64,000 nt of DNA. Source: Sphagnum magellanicum (Eukaryota > Streptophyta > Sphagnopsida > Sphagnales > Sphagnaceae). A program made the position numbers and the translations under genes. The stretch is taken from positions 24,027,032 through 24,091,031 of the forward strand of contig CM038909.1 in the NCBI GenBank assembly GCA_021904315.1, read 5' to 3'. Positions 1 to 13,500 of the stretch are shown here, one piece after another; position 1 is the first letter of the stretch; every line of letters starts with the position of its first letter. The notes beneath the pieces were generated by a model, which was not told where the DNA came from, searched no databases, and saw only the letters and a list, made by a program, of their open reading frames with translations.

Positions 1-2529
1 GGTGTGGGATACGATTGAAAATATTGAAGAGAGTTTTGAGAAGATGAGATTACAACATAGGGAAAATTACATTTCGATCTTATGCAATCTCAGGTGTGGA
101 GGGTGGATGGAATTGCAAAATGAGATGTGCTTTTGGTAGATGTTAGAAAGTTTTATGGTAACAAATTGTTACATTGTATTCTATACATATTAAGGTGACA
201 AATTTGACCGCAAGGAGGAATACTTGTTGTGTTATTAGCTTGGTCAACATGCTTTTGTGGTGCTAGCAATTTGGAATATCCTTGAAACATGTAGACATGC
301 ATTTTATAGTTTTTAAATTGTAGACAATGATAGGAGCAAGGTGTGTTTATGACATTTTCACTGTGCCTATGTATTAAGTGAAATGTTTTAAGTAGGTTAA
401 TAGTGGGACCTGGTTCCCTCTTAATAGTGTTTGTTGATTTGGTTTTGATATATCTAGTTGCTATGATTGTTGCAATTGGCAGGAGGACAAGGCAACAACT
501 GCAATTTTGACCAATGAAATCTCTTTTTCATTGAAAGATCATCCAATGCAAGTTTTTTTTTTCCTTCAATTCCTTATGCTTCAATTTTCTTCCCCTCCTC
601 TCTTTAATACATTTCTAGGTCCAGAAATCTCCCAACTAAACTTAGGTTTGGTTTCAACATGCAAGTTAACACCTTTGGGAAATGGTAGGTTCAGATTTTT
701 CTAGGAAAGCAACCACCCCAGTTTCTAGCACTATTTGAATGCATGTGCATTCTTAAAGTTTGAAACCTATCCTGGTAGTTTTTGTGATATAAAGTGTAGT
801 TGCATAAGTGGGCTCCTTCAAAACTTCATGCAATAGTGTGGTGGTCTTTATACTTCCACTTTAATTGCATTTCTTTTATCTTCTTGTTTGTTGATAAATG
901 TCAGCCAATTACAGGCAAGCATAAGTCCAAGTCAAAAAAATAACAAAAAGAACCCAATTATACTAATACAAGTGCGAGGTGGTAGTCGACACATCATTCA
1001 AGCTATGCAAGTTGAACTTATAAGTTGAAAAGCTTGCATTGGAACCTTTGAGGATTTATTTGTTGTAGGGCATTTAAAGCGTATGCAAACCAAAAAAAAA
1101 GGTGAAAAATTTCCAATTTAACTACTCTTTATCATTTTGAGTCATGTACCAAAGTTTTACGACCATTCCAACCATAGAAATTTCCTTCCATGTGGTAATA
1201 CCATTTTAAGATGTTTGCACAATATGGTGTCCTTATATGGACGTCACAATGACAATTTTTCATGTATTCTTTAAATACAAGAAAATTAAAAAAAAAATTC
1301 ATTGAAGTAATAAAAAAGGGACTCACTTATCTAAAGTTATCATAATCAACCTTCCAAAAATGAAAAAATCAAATGAAAATCATGGATAACTAATAAGTAA
1401 TGGACTTTTGAATTTTGCCCACATTTTTTATCACACCTACAAAACTCGTGGATATGGATTTTTATCTTACAATGTGTTAATCTTATGTGTTTGAAATTTT
1501 GGGATATTGGATGAATCATGTTTAAGAAACTAAAGATCCATTGAATGAATGGAATGTGATTTTAATTTATTATGTTATGGACTTTTTAAAATTTGAAAAA
1601 TTATATTTAAAAAAAGAGCCCTTTTAAGCATTTAAAAATAATTATTTAAAAAAATATTTTGTGATATTTTTTATATGTCTTATAGCATCATGATTTGAAA
1701 TTGGAAATAGAAAAAAATGATACTTTCAATATCATCTAAATATTCATATTTTAAGTAGTTTTCAACTACATTAGAAAAGGACTTTGAAAAGGGATTATAA
1801 TCTGCCAAAATTGTGACACCCTAATGTGCTTTCACCTTTCACTTCCTACAACAATCTACATCAATTAGCAGCACTAAGAGAAGCGTATTGAACTATAGTT
1901 GCATTCCTAAAAGGTAAGAGTTTATAACTATTATATTTGGAACATATTGCTCTTGAATTGGCTTGTAGCACCTTTTGCTTTATTAACAAATTGATTCAAT
2001 TGAAACATGTAAGTGGCAAAGGTGTTCAATTTCACACAAGATGATTTATTGAGTGAGGATGTAATGATTTTGGACAGTCAAAAATGCCATGCATGTATGG
2101 GTGGGTCAACATGCCAACATTAATGATAAAGTACATGCATGGGATATTGTTCAAGTACCATTCTTTCTTTCACATTTGAGGGAGGGGGTAAACTTGAAGG
2201 TTTGTTAAGAACTTGTTAGTGATTGCCAAAAAATGTGGTGTTAACTTTTCCACATGACACAAGATACATGTTAGTCTAGAAGTATATTGTTTGTTTTTAA
2301 ATATAAGTTACCAAAGAGCACTTTGAGAAACAAGAAGTGTAAAGTAATAGTCCTAAAGACTTCAGATGCTTAAAGTGACCTATTTGTCACATGTCGACAA
2401 ATGACTATAGGGACTAATTTTCTCCTATTCAAATTAATTTATGTTGTATGTCTTGCATTTGGAAAGAAAGGTGTTTACTTGTCTATATGAATCATCTTTG
2501 AATTGTTGTTTAATTCTACATTGGAAACA
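1..2529. other. AT-rich intergenic DNA, no gene seen
   Basis: The stretch is AT-rich with many homopolymer A/T runs. Open frames are short, have no recognisable domain and carry no convincing splice signals. I see no RNA gene or clear transposon end. Confidence 0.6.
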
Positions 2530-2677
2530 TTGGATGTCGAAATACCTTGAAAGAGTTATTGGTTTTGAGGTAACACCACCAGATAATACACTTTTCAAAG
2601 TGGTGGAAGGAAATGAACCATCATTTTTTACCACATACTTTTCATGGCACCCTAATAAGGTAGTTGTAAATCACTGA
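2530..2677 (+). pseudogene. villin/gelsolin-like gene fragment
   Basis: One open frame of about 48 codons reads VTPPDNTLFKVVEGNEPSFF followed by TTYFSWHPNK. The block EGNEP-x-FFTTYFSW is typical of the end of a gelsolin/villin repeat, actin-binding and filament-severing proteins whose next residues are usually a GNSFQ block. Here the frame instead runs to a stop (TGA) soon after NKVVVNH, and no other villin exon is visible on either side. I read it as a stranded fragment, perhaps one exon of a decayed or transposon-captured gene. The family call rests on one short motif, so it is moderate; a diverged real exon of a gene extending outside the window is less likely. Confidence 0.5.
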
Positions 2678-2679
2678 CT

Positions 2680-4900
2680 AGTGTTCCAAAAACATTGTTA
2701 TGGTAGGATAAACAACCAATAAAAAATTCAGAGTTTAGATTTCAAATATTAACACTCTATTTAGATATGAATTGGATCCAAGTGAGAACATGCTTTTCCT
2801 AATTAGGTTGCAAACCTTTCACAATCCAATACCTTTGAGGAGTGAGAAACAAGAACCATAGTCTTCACATAGCTATGATATGGACATATGAAGATCCCTT
2901 TTAAGCACCAGTTTGACTTTTTTGGCTTCACATGAGTTCCCACAATGGTTATTTGTGGTAAAGTGGAAACAAGATACTTGGAAGGCATTCTAGATTCTTA
3001 AAGTATTGGCATTTGCTTCAAGAATCTCAACATCCATGAACTCATCATTACTAGATTTATCACAAACTTAATAATTTTCCATGGGCGTTTCATAGAAAAA
3101 ACTAACACAAACACATGAGAAAATGCATTGTTTGAACCATAATACCTATCTGGGTTCCATACAAATCCAAATAGGACTGTAGAATATCAACTCTGCAGTT
3201 GGTGGGATAAGTTTTGTTGATTGCCATAATTGAAAGATGGAATAGAATCGAACCCAAATTTCTCCCAACCTAAGTAAGTTTGCCCATCTCCAAGTCAAGC
3301 AATCCATCTTCCAAATCACCTGCAAATTTTTTAGACATGCATTAAGAATGAGGAATTTGGTGAGTTGAGCAAACAATTCAGAATTGAAACCAAAGCCAAA
3401 TTGCATCCAAACAATTCAGAATTGAAACCAAAGCCAAATTGCATCCAATCCAGATGAAGCCCATGTAAATAACAAAAACTTGGTAAATGAAACAATAGAC
3501 CATTCCATAAGCAAATGCTTCACAACCAAAGTCAACACACCATTCATTTTAATCCCACAACCTCCAACATCCACAATTACATATAAGCCACCCAAAGCGT
3601 CCATGTTGAGGTGAAGTTATGCATGTCACAATTTTCATGTTTTTACGGGAACTATGAAGCTTAAAGACATTACATGAACGAAATCAAGATGTGCTAGTTT
3701 TGGTCAATTCGATCCATTGATTACAAACACTAGCAAGTTGTCAAATTACATGTCAAAAGTCAATCTCCCCATCTAGGACCCATCTACACAAGCCACATCA
3801 CTCACCAAGGGCACTTGCATCCTTAGCATCAACACCATCTACAAATTGGCCACCCAAAACTTGTGCTTTAGTCCAATCCATTTATATCACATTGCATAAT
3901 TCAATCTCCCCATCTAGGACCCACCTACACAAACCCTACACATTTTGTTGAGCTATGATACATTTGATGTGTTCAAGGAGAATCAAAGGGGGGGATGGAA
4001 GGAAAAGAAACCTACAAAAACATTATCTCCCTCTTACAATTCTTAATTTTCACATTGTAAACTATATTTGGAGATTTTTTGGGTGAGGGTTTGAGCTTAA
4101 TTTTTTCAATTTCAAAACTTTTCAGTTCTAGTTGTAGCAGATTTATTCAAATTCAAGAACTTTTAAACTTGATTCAAAAACTGAATCCAACCTCATGTAC
4201 ATGTTACGCAGTCTCCAATGCTAGGGATTGCATGAGCAGTATGTTTTACAACAAAACAAGAATCTATATAAGTATGAAGTTCAAACAACTACTTAAAATT
4301 AATATTTAACTATAAAGTTCACCATACTTATTAACTTTTCAAAAGAAATAAACTTTCCTTCGAAAACTGATCCTAATCATGTGTTCTTGAGAATGTTTTG
4401 TTTTTTTCGTGATTCTAGTTTCTGCTTCAAATTAGCAAAAGACTAATTGCACGGTTCGATCCTTGTGTTGAATCCAACAAAAGGGTGTCAAATCAAGTCT
4501 GGGTCACAGTAACTTGGACTTGAACCCAAGATTTAACCGTATAGCTAGATACCCTCAGTGGATTGGAATCCAGATTTAACCCTGCAAACTGGATACCCTT
4601 ACAAGATTGGTTTGGAAACATCTAGTGTTAAGAAAATGGGCTAGGGCTTTAGAATGTTAGTAACTAGGAGGCTGAAAAGAAAATCTGGGAAAACTGGAAC
4701 CTCAGAGTACTGTTGAGTTCTGATACGTTTCAATTCCAGGGGGGTGGGAAATCTGGGATGTTTAGCTTTGGTCCTATGAACCTGCAGTGTTGTTAGGAAG
4801 GACGCTTCACAAATTTTCAGGATCTGTTTTCCCCTCTTCCATTCTCAACAAACCATGTGTGTTCTAATTCACTTCCCCGGAGTACACGAACCTAGTAGTG
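2680..4900. other. AT-rich intergenic DNA with small direct repeats
   Basis: No gene is recognisable. Two minor repeats are present: a 38-bp tandem duplication at 3371-3446 and a separated direct repeat of about 32 bp (3761-3793 and 3902-3934, both starting CAATCTCCCCATCTAGGACC). Confidence 0.55.
3371..3446. repeat. 38-bp tandem duplication
   Basis: Two essentially identical adjacent copies of a 38-bp unit beginning AAACAATTCAGAATTGAAAC, starting at 3371 and 3409. The near-identity suggests a recent local duplication. Confidence 0.85.
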
Positions 4901-5066
4901 CTCTTGCCCCAATGTCAGCATGGTCGCCCAATTCGGCCTGGTCCGTGTTCCCTGTGACTCAATGACCATCACTGTCAGTTTCCGAAAGTAGAACCATGTA
5001 GCACAAAATGATAATAAACAAGTCATCACAAGAAAAAATGATAATCTCAGATTGCAGAACTGGGGA

Positions 5067-5603
5067 CTAAGGACATGGAGTTCGTATACCAGTTTCTACG
5101 GTTGCTGTTCGTTCTGTTCTTGCTCTTACTCTGCTGAGATGAAGGCTCCAGCCTGTGATGAACAGTCCACCTATGCCGATCGCCAACTCCGCGACATAAA
5201 ATAACACTTGGAATGTCCTTGCTTGAGCCATTCTTTGCCTTCGAGTATCCTGCACAAGTTCAACTACAGGTTTGGTGCTGCAAAATCTGAATAATCTGCT
5301 TAGTTCCGGTCAGGAAGAATTAAAACAAAACACCGTGATGCCAAGTGAATCAGTTCTCATGCATATAGAAAGCGAGATCGAACCTGGTGACAAAGTAAAT
5401 GACGACTGAATAATTGATCGCAACACGGGCGGTACAACAGTTCCTTTGAAATTCCACTCGAGAACTATCATACGAGCTACGCAGCACACGACGTACTCAA
5501 GGCAGAGGTGAAGAAGGCGGCATTGAAGAAGGCGAAAGTAAGAAGGAAGAGTGCTGGGTGAGCGGCATCTCTGGGTGCTCTTTTCTGAACCCGTCCGATT
5601 CAC
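5067..5603 (-). CDS. possible small membrane protein, unrecognised (doubtful)
   Basis: This GC-richer island has two minus-strand open stretches, 5603-5310 and 5255-5067. The second contains a plausible membrane segment (LFYVAELAIGIGGLFITGW) followed by a basic tail (HLSRVRARTERT) and is preceded by an acceptor-like sequence ending GTGCAG just upstream of its GATACTCGAAGG. The first stretch is hydrophobic in one frame (LFLLTFAFFNAAFF) but has stops in others. I do not recognise the family and cannot fix the start or a splice structure, so function is unknown. The base composition contrasts with the AT-rich flanks, which is the main reason to list it. A non-coding or decayed transcript is equally possible. 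A structured inverted repeat (5573-5738) overlaps its upstream end. Confidence 0.25.
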
Positions 5604-5740
5604 TCTGAATTCGAAACCCTCCGATTAACGGAGGTAATACGCGTCCGTTAATCGGAGGGTTTAGAATTCAGAGTGGGATTCTGAATGTTCAGAAAAAAAC
5701 ACCCGTCCGATTCACTCTAATCGGGTGTTTTTTGAATGTC
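5573..5740. repeat. complex foldback (nested inverted repeats with a competing third arm)
   Basis: Inner arms 5602-5632 and 5644-5674 are reverse complements at 30 of 31 positions around an 11-base loop. Outer arms 5573-5590 and 5687-5704 match at 16 of 18. The right outer arm can also pair with 5722-5733 (12-bp perfect stem AAAAAACACCCG/CGGGTGTTTTTT). The string CCGTCCGATTCACTCT also occurs as a direct repeat at about 5591 and 5703. This could be a foldback/MITE-type element or a structured RNA; no target-site duplication is obvious. Confidence 0.85.
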
Positions 5741-5759
5741 CACCGTTTAGGAGGCACCT

Positions 5760-7310
5760 TAGGCAGAAAGTGCCATCCTTTGTTGCAGCAGAAATATTAC
5801 AGAGGGTAAGGCACCCTTCATATACACTTCATAAGAAATTCTACCAATTCTTTATGTGTAAGGTAAAACCAGATCAAGTTACATTGGTATAAGGTTGGTA
5901 TTGCCTTAACTCATACCAAACCAACTAGGTCCTTGCTACCAATGTTGATATGAGTTTTGATACCAGGTGCAAGCCCATATACCATACTGACAATCATAAA
6001 AGCCTTAGAGTGAGGGCATTAACCAAATAAGTGTAAGATAAAGCCTCAAGGTGGTGGCATTCTGAAAAAAAGGGGCCTAGGACAAGGTGGTACTCACATC
6101 TGACCCTATATTTTGGGAATGTCCATCACCCATGGGCTTGCTGCTTTACCCGATGAAAAGCACAATGTAAAAGTTTTAATGAACCTAAACATGCATAGGT
6201 CATGAGGCATAAAATGGGGAGCGTTCTAAGTCCTATTCCTCAAGAGTGGGAGGTCTTTGATCTAATTCAAGTAGCCTTTTTAGTTGGTGAAATTTCTCCA
6301 AAAAATGAAATGAAAATTTTAAATGTGAAAATTAAGTGATTTTTCCCCAAAATGGAAAAAAATTAAAAACATTAAAAATTTGATAGATTGTTACATCTGC
6401 TTCAAGCAGGTAGCCGGAAATTTTTAAATGATGATTCAAATATTTTACTTTCACATCTTATTTAATAGGCAGATTCAGCCAAATGTTCATATGGATGATT
6501 AGTGATGGCCACTCTCGCTACATCACAAGGTTGACCAAAAAAAACCATGGCATTAAAGATGTAAAATGGTTAAGAGCATGTTTAGTGGTAATAGTATATT
6601 GGCGGCCTACATAGAGTATTTTGGACATTGAAGTAGAACCAATTGCAAACACACTAACAGATCACATTTGCCCACTTTCATGACTGCTCACAAAGCAATC
6701 AGTTTGCCGTTAGTAGGATGATGCGGTAAACTGTAGTTGGTTACAAAAGAGGATGAATGGCAAATTCATGATTTTTATACTTATCAAGAACATTCAGTAA
6801 AATAAAATAATAGGACTATATTAACATATGAAAGTGTGAATAATTATTATACATGATTATGCCATTATTAATGCATTTTGAATTATTAAAAAAATCAAAA
6901 TATTAGTTATAATTATTTAGAAGTGCTTTTGAGGACTTTGTATACATTCAAATAATTTCAAATTATTTGACATGTTTCCATATTATATTAAGAACATTTT
7001 CATGTGAACACATTGAAAATTTGTAACATTAATATAATTTTTTATATAAATGTGAAAAACATGTTAATATGATTGTACCTAGCCTTTGACTTGTGTAAAA
7101 CTAATTTTGAACCTGCAAATATTCACAAGATACAATGGATGACTACCAACCATAATGATTGGCCAAGGTAGCCACATGAAAATAGTTATACTTTATATTG
7201 TAAAAAAACTTCATGTTTATGGGTGAGCATGGAGAAATAATGAACATTCTATGTTGGATGTTGTAACCACTAGTAAAGGCCCAAATAGAGGGTTTTGGTG
7301 CTCCAAGCTT
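5760..7310. other. AT-rich intergenic DNA, nothing recognised
   Basis: Short frames only, A/T-rich, without domain-like translations or clear repeats. Confidence 0.55.
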
Positions 7311-7318
7311 TCCTATAT

Positions 7319-7500
7319 TTTGTTATACAGAATATGTGGGAGTACATGGGCGAGGATCCAGAATTCAATCATGCCTACAACAACTGCATGGCCAGAAGGA
7401 TTGGATTAGCAATGGTGGAAATTTTGTCAGGATTAGACAGAATTCTTATGAAGGTCCTAGATTGTGATTCCCATAACCACACCTTTAGGTGCTACCTTGA
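7319..7500 (+). pseudogene. O-methyltransferase-like gene fragment
   Basis: An open frame contains WEYMGEDPEFNHAYNNCMAR followed by RIGLAMVEIL. This resembles the segment of plant COMT-type O-methyltransferases just before the SAM-binding domain (the pattern [FW]-[ED]-Y/x-G-x-D-P-x-F-N-x-x-[FY]-N-x-x-M). The following sequence should be the V-D-V-G-G-G SAM motif, but the frame reads LDCDSHNHTFRCYLDD instead, so the catalytic domain is missing or decayed. No second exon is seen nearby. I interpret it as a relic; the call depends on one motif and is moderate. Confidence 0.4.
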
Positions 7501-7599
7501 TGACCTATCTCTTTCTCATTGGACATCCATCCTTGAGTTATATCAAGTAACCAACTACCTAATTGCAGTTTCCACTTTACATCCATAACCTAAAGAGAG

Positions 7600-10500
7600 C
7601 TTGTAGAAAGGTATGTTTCCCAAATTTTACACTCACGTGATTTCACCCAGTTTTAATCATTATATTGAGAATATAAGTGTGAAGGATTTACATTTACATC
7701 TAAATGATTTTACAAACATCAAATGGTATTATAGGGGCATACCTTTACACTCATACAATTATGGTTGAAATTAGTGTACACAAATATAAATTACATGAGT
7801 TTGATAGAACCTTATACAATTTTTTATAGGTGTGAAAAAGAGTTTGCAATTTCTGTATATATCCTAAACCTAACACATACCCAATACATGCTGCAATTGA
7901 AAAGTTGTCTTTTTGAGGCTTTTATAAGTAATTTGTAAAAGAAGGGTCCCCTAGGCCATATAATAAATACAATTTAAACTTTTTGTTAATTCTCTCTACT
8001 CTTTTGTGCATGGAGTGGAGCAAGTTGGGGGAAATATGTTCGACTTTCTACCAAGTGGTGATGTCATATTTTTGAAGATATAAGTAAGGACATGATCAAC
8101 TTTATTATATACTTATGATTGTTACATGTATGAACAAAATATAGGCAAAATACACAGACAAGGATGGATAAACAACTAAAGCCAAAACTTATGATGAGCA
8201 AATGGGTTTTATATAGTTGAGGGACATTTATATTGAACAACATACCTGCTTGGGATGATGAACAACATTTATATCAGGTTTGTGGAGATTCCTTCCAAGA
8301 ATCACTTGTGGTTGATTGAGGCACTCAATACCTGAATCAGTTATGTGGTTTGAAATTTCTAATCATTTTCAATAGCCCATTGAGTGGTTGAAACTAGTAA
8401 CCTTTCAAAGAATATTACGGATGTTTATGGTGAAGTGTCGCCCTTAGTATGATTATTACAATTATAAATATGTAAATTTCAGTTATTTTTCTGGTATGGT
8501 GCACACACTTTGTGTCAAAACTGGAAGTACGTATAGTATCAAAAATAATAACATGCAAAATTTTACTCATTTTGAATTTTTTAGAAATTACATTCAATTG
8601 ATTTGGGATTTTAAAATAAGATCAATTACATAAATCATGAATATTCAATTGATTCATAATTGTGTTTTTATATAAATGTACACCAATAATTTCATAAAGA
8701 TAAAACACCCTATTTAATAATAACACACCATTTTTCATTAATTTTATATTTTCGTTTTATTTTTTTATTGTTAAAAACAACGCTTGATTCAATTACATCT
8801 TTAATGGAAGAACATTTTGCAACCTAAAAAATCATAATCATCAACATTATAATAACATAATGTATTGTCAAATATTTTTGTATTATCTAATATAAACTTC
8901 ATGACTTTAGAATAAATTGAAATTTTTGATGTGGAAGATTATCTGTTATGGTTCTCTTTATATATGGAAATTTTCATGAAAAATTTCTCATTAAAATTAG
9001 CCTTTTTTTAATCTTTTTATTATATTTTTGTGTTTGTGACACATATTTACAAGTTTAAAATGACAATTGAATTGTTGATATGTGCACCAATTTAACAATA
9101 TTATGAAAGTTTAAGATGTTTCCCGCCTGGAATTACACATTTCCATCAAAATCCTTCTTCCAACTATTTATAAAGATATATAAAAAATGTGTTGTAATGA
9201 AAATTATCAAATTGCAACTACTTTTTGTTTACACCATACCATGAAAACCCTAAATGATTTAATGTTTTCATTTGTAGATGTCAATTTATTATTTACAATT
9301 GTTAGATTTTGTGTAAATGATATGACCTAGACTTAGGTTATAGATTACATGCACATGTAATTTAATGAGGTGAATGAAGTTAATTAAAACAAAGAATATC
9401 CCATGTATTTTTCAATTTTGGGATTATATCACAATTATATTGTTTATTTTCACAATGTAATACAACCTCAAAGTTATCAATCTATATTTTGAGAGCACCT
9501 TCAAAAACATAATGTTACTATCTTAAAAGGGGCCACATCCTACATTGTATGCTAAGTTTTAATGTTTCATAAGGACTTGTCTCATTATTTTGATGTAATG
9601 TTTAAAATTGTAAAATTGTAAATCTTGTTAAATATTGAAATGAAATTTGGAGTGTATACAAGATAATAGGAATCAATTTAGGACAAGGACTAACTTTCAA
9701 CTAATAGTGAAATATTTGGTAAGATATGCTTAAAATAATGAATTATAAAATGATTTAAATTTTTAAAAAATTCTTATGATCCCAAAAAATGTTGCATTAT
9801 AAATAATAGAAAGGTGCCCATATTTTTCTCATAGAAATCTCATTTTCAAATATATTCAAATCTATTTAAAAACCTTTTAGATAACCAAAAACATTGATTA
9901 CATTTTTTAAAAAATGCATATTCTATATTCATTAGATTTATTTCAAATTTTCAAATGTTTTCATAATACATTAAGAAAATTGTTGTAAATTTTCATTAAA
10001 AATATATAACATTAACTTTAAGTAAGCACTTACTTCAATTAAAATTAAATATGGTTACATCTTGGAATGGATTAAATAGTTACCTTTCAGAACCTTAATG
10101 CATGTGCAAAATTTATACAATAGGTACCCTTGAGAACCCAGCACATGTGAACTTCACCTTTCATTACAATAACATTGAATGCCACTATATTGAAAAAGTT
10201 CAATTGAATTTTTAAAACAAAGACCAATTGTAATCACTCATTGAAAAAATAAAATTAATCTCGATTATTTGCGAAATCTTGAGAAATAATCTCATTCATT
10301 CAAATTATTGTTGAGATTTAGTTGCAATATTATTAAAAAAACATAATTTAAAAACAACTCAGGGGATGGAGATGAACTAGACAAACCAACCCAATTCCAA
10401 GGAATCTCACAATCTAGAGTGCAATTTGGACTGTTGGAAACGACCCTATCCAGGGATCCACTATATTTCAGTCCAGGCAACCAAGTCTTGGCTTAGTCCA

Positions 10501-13500
10501 AGCCCAAACTTAGCTTGTGAACAAACTTAGGTTGCAAGGTGGACAAGATGTACACCATGTCCATGGAGTGAGAATATTTCCATGGCTGAAATGACAAGGG
10601 ATTAACACAATTTAAGGTCCCTCAGAGGGTCCAATGAAAATGGACTGAGTTTCAGCCCAATCCAGGCCCCATCAAACTCATGATCCAAATTCAGTTGCAA
10701 GCCTTGAAAATGGCTATGTACAGTCCTTGGACAATTTGGTGTGACCCCTATCCAAAGGGTAATCAAAATTTGAGTCACTCTTTGGACAGGGGCTAGATTC
10801 CTTCAAGAAGGGCTACATGAACTATCCAAATTTTGGTTGTTCCCTAGACAAGGGAACAACTGGGGTGAGGGGGAGGATATTAGTAAAAAAACAATAAAAA
10901 ATTACATGAGAAAAAATATAAGGTGCAATATATTGGTTGTTGGGTAAAAATTATAAGTTAATTAGTTTTTGAAAAGGAATATTTTATTCAAGTAATCAAC
11001 TTAATTATAATACAAGGTATGTAATAATTTAAAATAATGGATTATAATTATGATTTTAATATGTATATATTAAATAATAATAGGGTGATGAAAAATAGGT
11101 TGGACAATTATCTAATACCCTATTTTAAAATGGTCATTTAACATAGGTAGATCCCAAACTTTACACTAAATGTCCCCCCAAAGAAGCAACCAAATTTCAA
11201 TCAATCTAAAAATGATAAGAAAAAAAAACCTGTAACTACAAATCAAAGATGAGAACCCATCTATCAAAAGTACAAGGCAAATGAGAACGCGAATAGACAT
11301 AACCCAAAGAAAAACAAAAGTGAACAATCAACAAAAATCAGGTAAAAAACCTATGCAAAGAGGATTCATGGCTACAAAATGGCAATGAACAATAATACAA
11401 AAGATGAAAGAGTTATCATTTGCCACAAATCGACTAATGATAGAAGTGCATTAACTACGACGTGTGCAAGAAATGAAAAACCCCAACCAAGTGCAACAAT
11501 CCATTAAAGAATTGTTATGGTTTAAGCACGTTGTAAAGCTATGGACACATGCTACAACAAACATCAATGGGACTAAAAAAAATCGTTAATGGCACATGAT
11601 AGCGATATGTGCACAAATGGTAAAAAATGAATCAAAATGAGAATGAAGACACGCATACATCTTAATAGCAAGGGGAATGAAGTCATCGTTTAGTGTTCAT
11701 TCACCATATGATCATTCTTTTCCTAAATAGTCATTATTCTTACATGTGTTATTATCATCGATGTTTGTTGCACCATATTTATGCGAATCGGATTAGCAAT
11801 GATAATGTCCATTGAGGTTTAAAAGCTACTTCTAGTGATAAGGATATCAATTTGTTATTGAGTGTGGTGAATGTAAAGGTGGGAAACCTCTTTCTGAACA
11901 TGTGTTCCACTTTTTGAAATAATAGTTATGACAATATTTCAAAATGTATCGTGGGTCATTATATGTTCATTTCCACAAGGGCACTAAAGCAAATGGGTAC
12001 TTAGATCGTCAAAAGCATGAACAAACTAACATCGTGAAAGATGGGCAACTATAAGATGTGGCAAACCAAAATAGGCATGTAATGTTGTAAGGAAATGGGT
12101 TGAGGATAAACGAAATGCAAGTGTGGTAAGACAAGCTAATAACTAAATGTTTTCCTTTGGACTCACACATGAACAGAGACATGTTCACATGATATCTAAA
12201 GGAACATTTACTATAAGCGAGGCAAATTCATGTTTGTGTAAACGATCCATTAAAAAAACTTACAATTGCGAATAAAATTGAACCACTAAGCTCTTAAAGG
12301 GTGGGACTTAAAAGTGGACAATTTAAGGTAATAGGGTTTCGGTATTTCATAGTGCCATTAGGGAAGTGCTAATCTCATCATTTGTAATTACATCTAAAAG
12401 GAAAGGGTGGTCATCTTGCTAGAAATGATTAGCTAGTGTATGAGCAATTAATGTTCAACATCCCAATTAGAACGTGAGGGCAACAATCCAAACTATAGAA
12501 AGGAAATCAAGTTTGCTCGAAAAAACAAGTAGAGTGGCTTGATGATAAATTAAATGATAATAAAACACCCAAAAAACCCACACTAAATAATTTTTCAACA
12601 TATATATGGTATAAATATTGAATGCAAAGTAATGTTGCAAAATATTTGGAGATGGAAACATTATATAAAGTAAGTAATTAGGGCGTTAAGCATAGCACAA
12701 TGAAAGCATTGTAAAAATCAATTAAGATCTATAAGCATAAGAAGATTAACTATCGTCCCAAAATCCTCATGAAAAGCTTTAGCCACAAATGATTCAATAA
12801 ATGATACCGATCCCATTAGTGTGTCCAAAATACAAAAACTTGAATTAGAAGTAAAAAGACTAGGAGGAAGTGATACAAAGTGGTCCAACTTTTATAAACT
12901 AAATTACACATTCCATTGGCTACACTAAAAGCCCTAATGTTGAAAATTCTTGTTGTAATTGAAAAAAATAAGAATCACATTTGATGTAAGACCTATTATA
13001 TGTGTATCATTCACAAATGAAAAGAAAACACAAGTAAGGCGGGCTAATGCTATAGGGTAAAGAGCGCAAATGTGAGCCAAAATGAACAACGCTCCTCCCA
13101 ATGGGTCCTTTTGTCATGTACCTAACTTTGACAAAATGATTATGAAATCCCCATGTCAAAAAACTTGACAAAAATACAATAGGAATGAATGTGCATAGAA
13201 TCATCGAATAAATGAAAAAAATATGATCTAAAGAATTGAACAAAGATTGTAATTCCTAAAAAATGGCTAACCATGACATCGAATTGAAGGCATTATGAAC
13301 ATCCACTTGTAACACCACCCAATATGGGTGTAAATTTACCATCATTCAAATGCCATGAATGATTGTTTCACATTCACAAAAAGTTGTTGCACCAAATTGA
13401 TGAAGATTAAAATGCTCCACAATAACATCTTTAAATTGAATAACTAATGTGTGGGTAATTAAACAATAAATCACCTCACTAATCCCAATGGGATATATGC

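Noticed and set aside
4450-4480. GGTTCGATCC, a possible tRNA T-loop
   Set aside because: No matching acceptor, D or anticodon stem upstream; no cloverleaf can be drawn.
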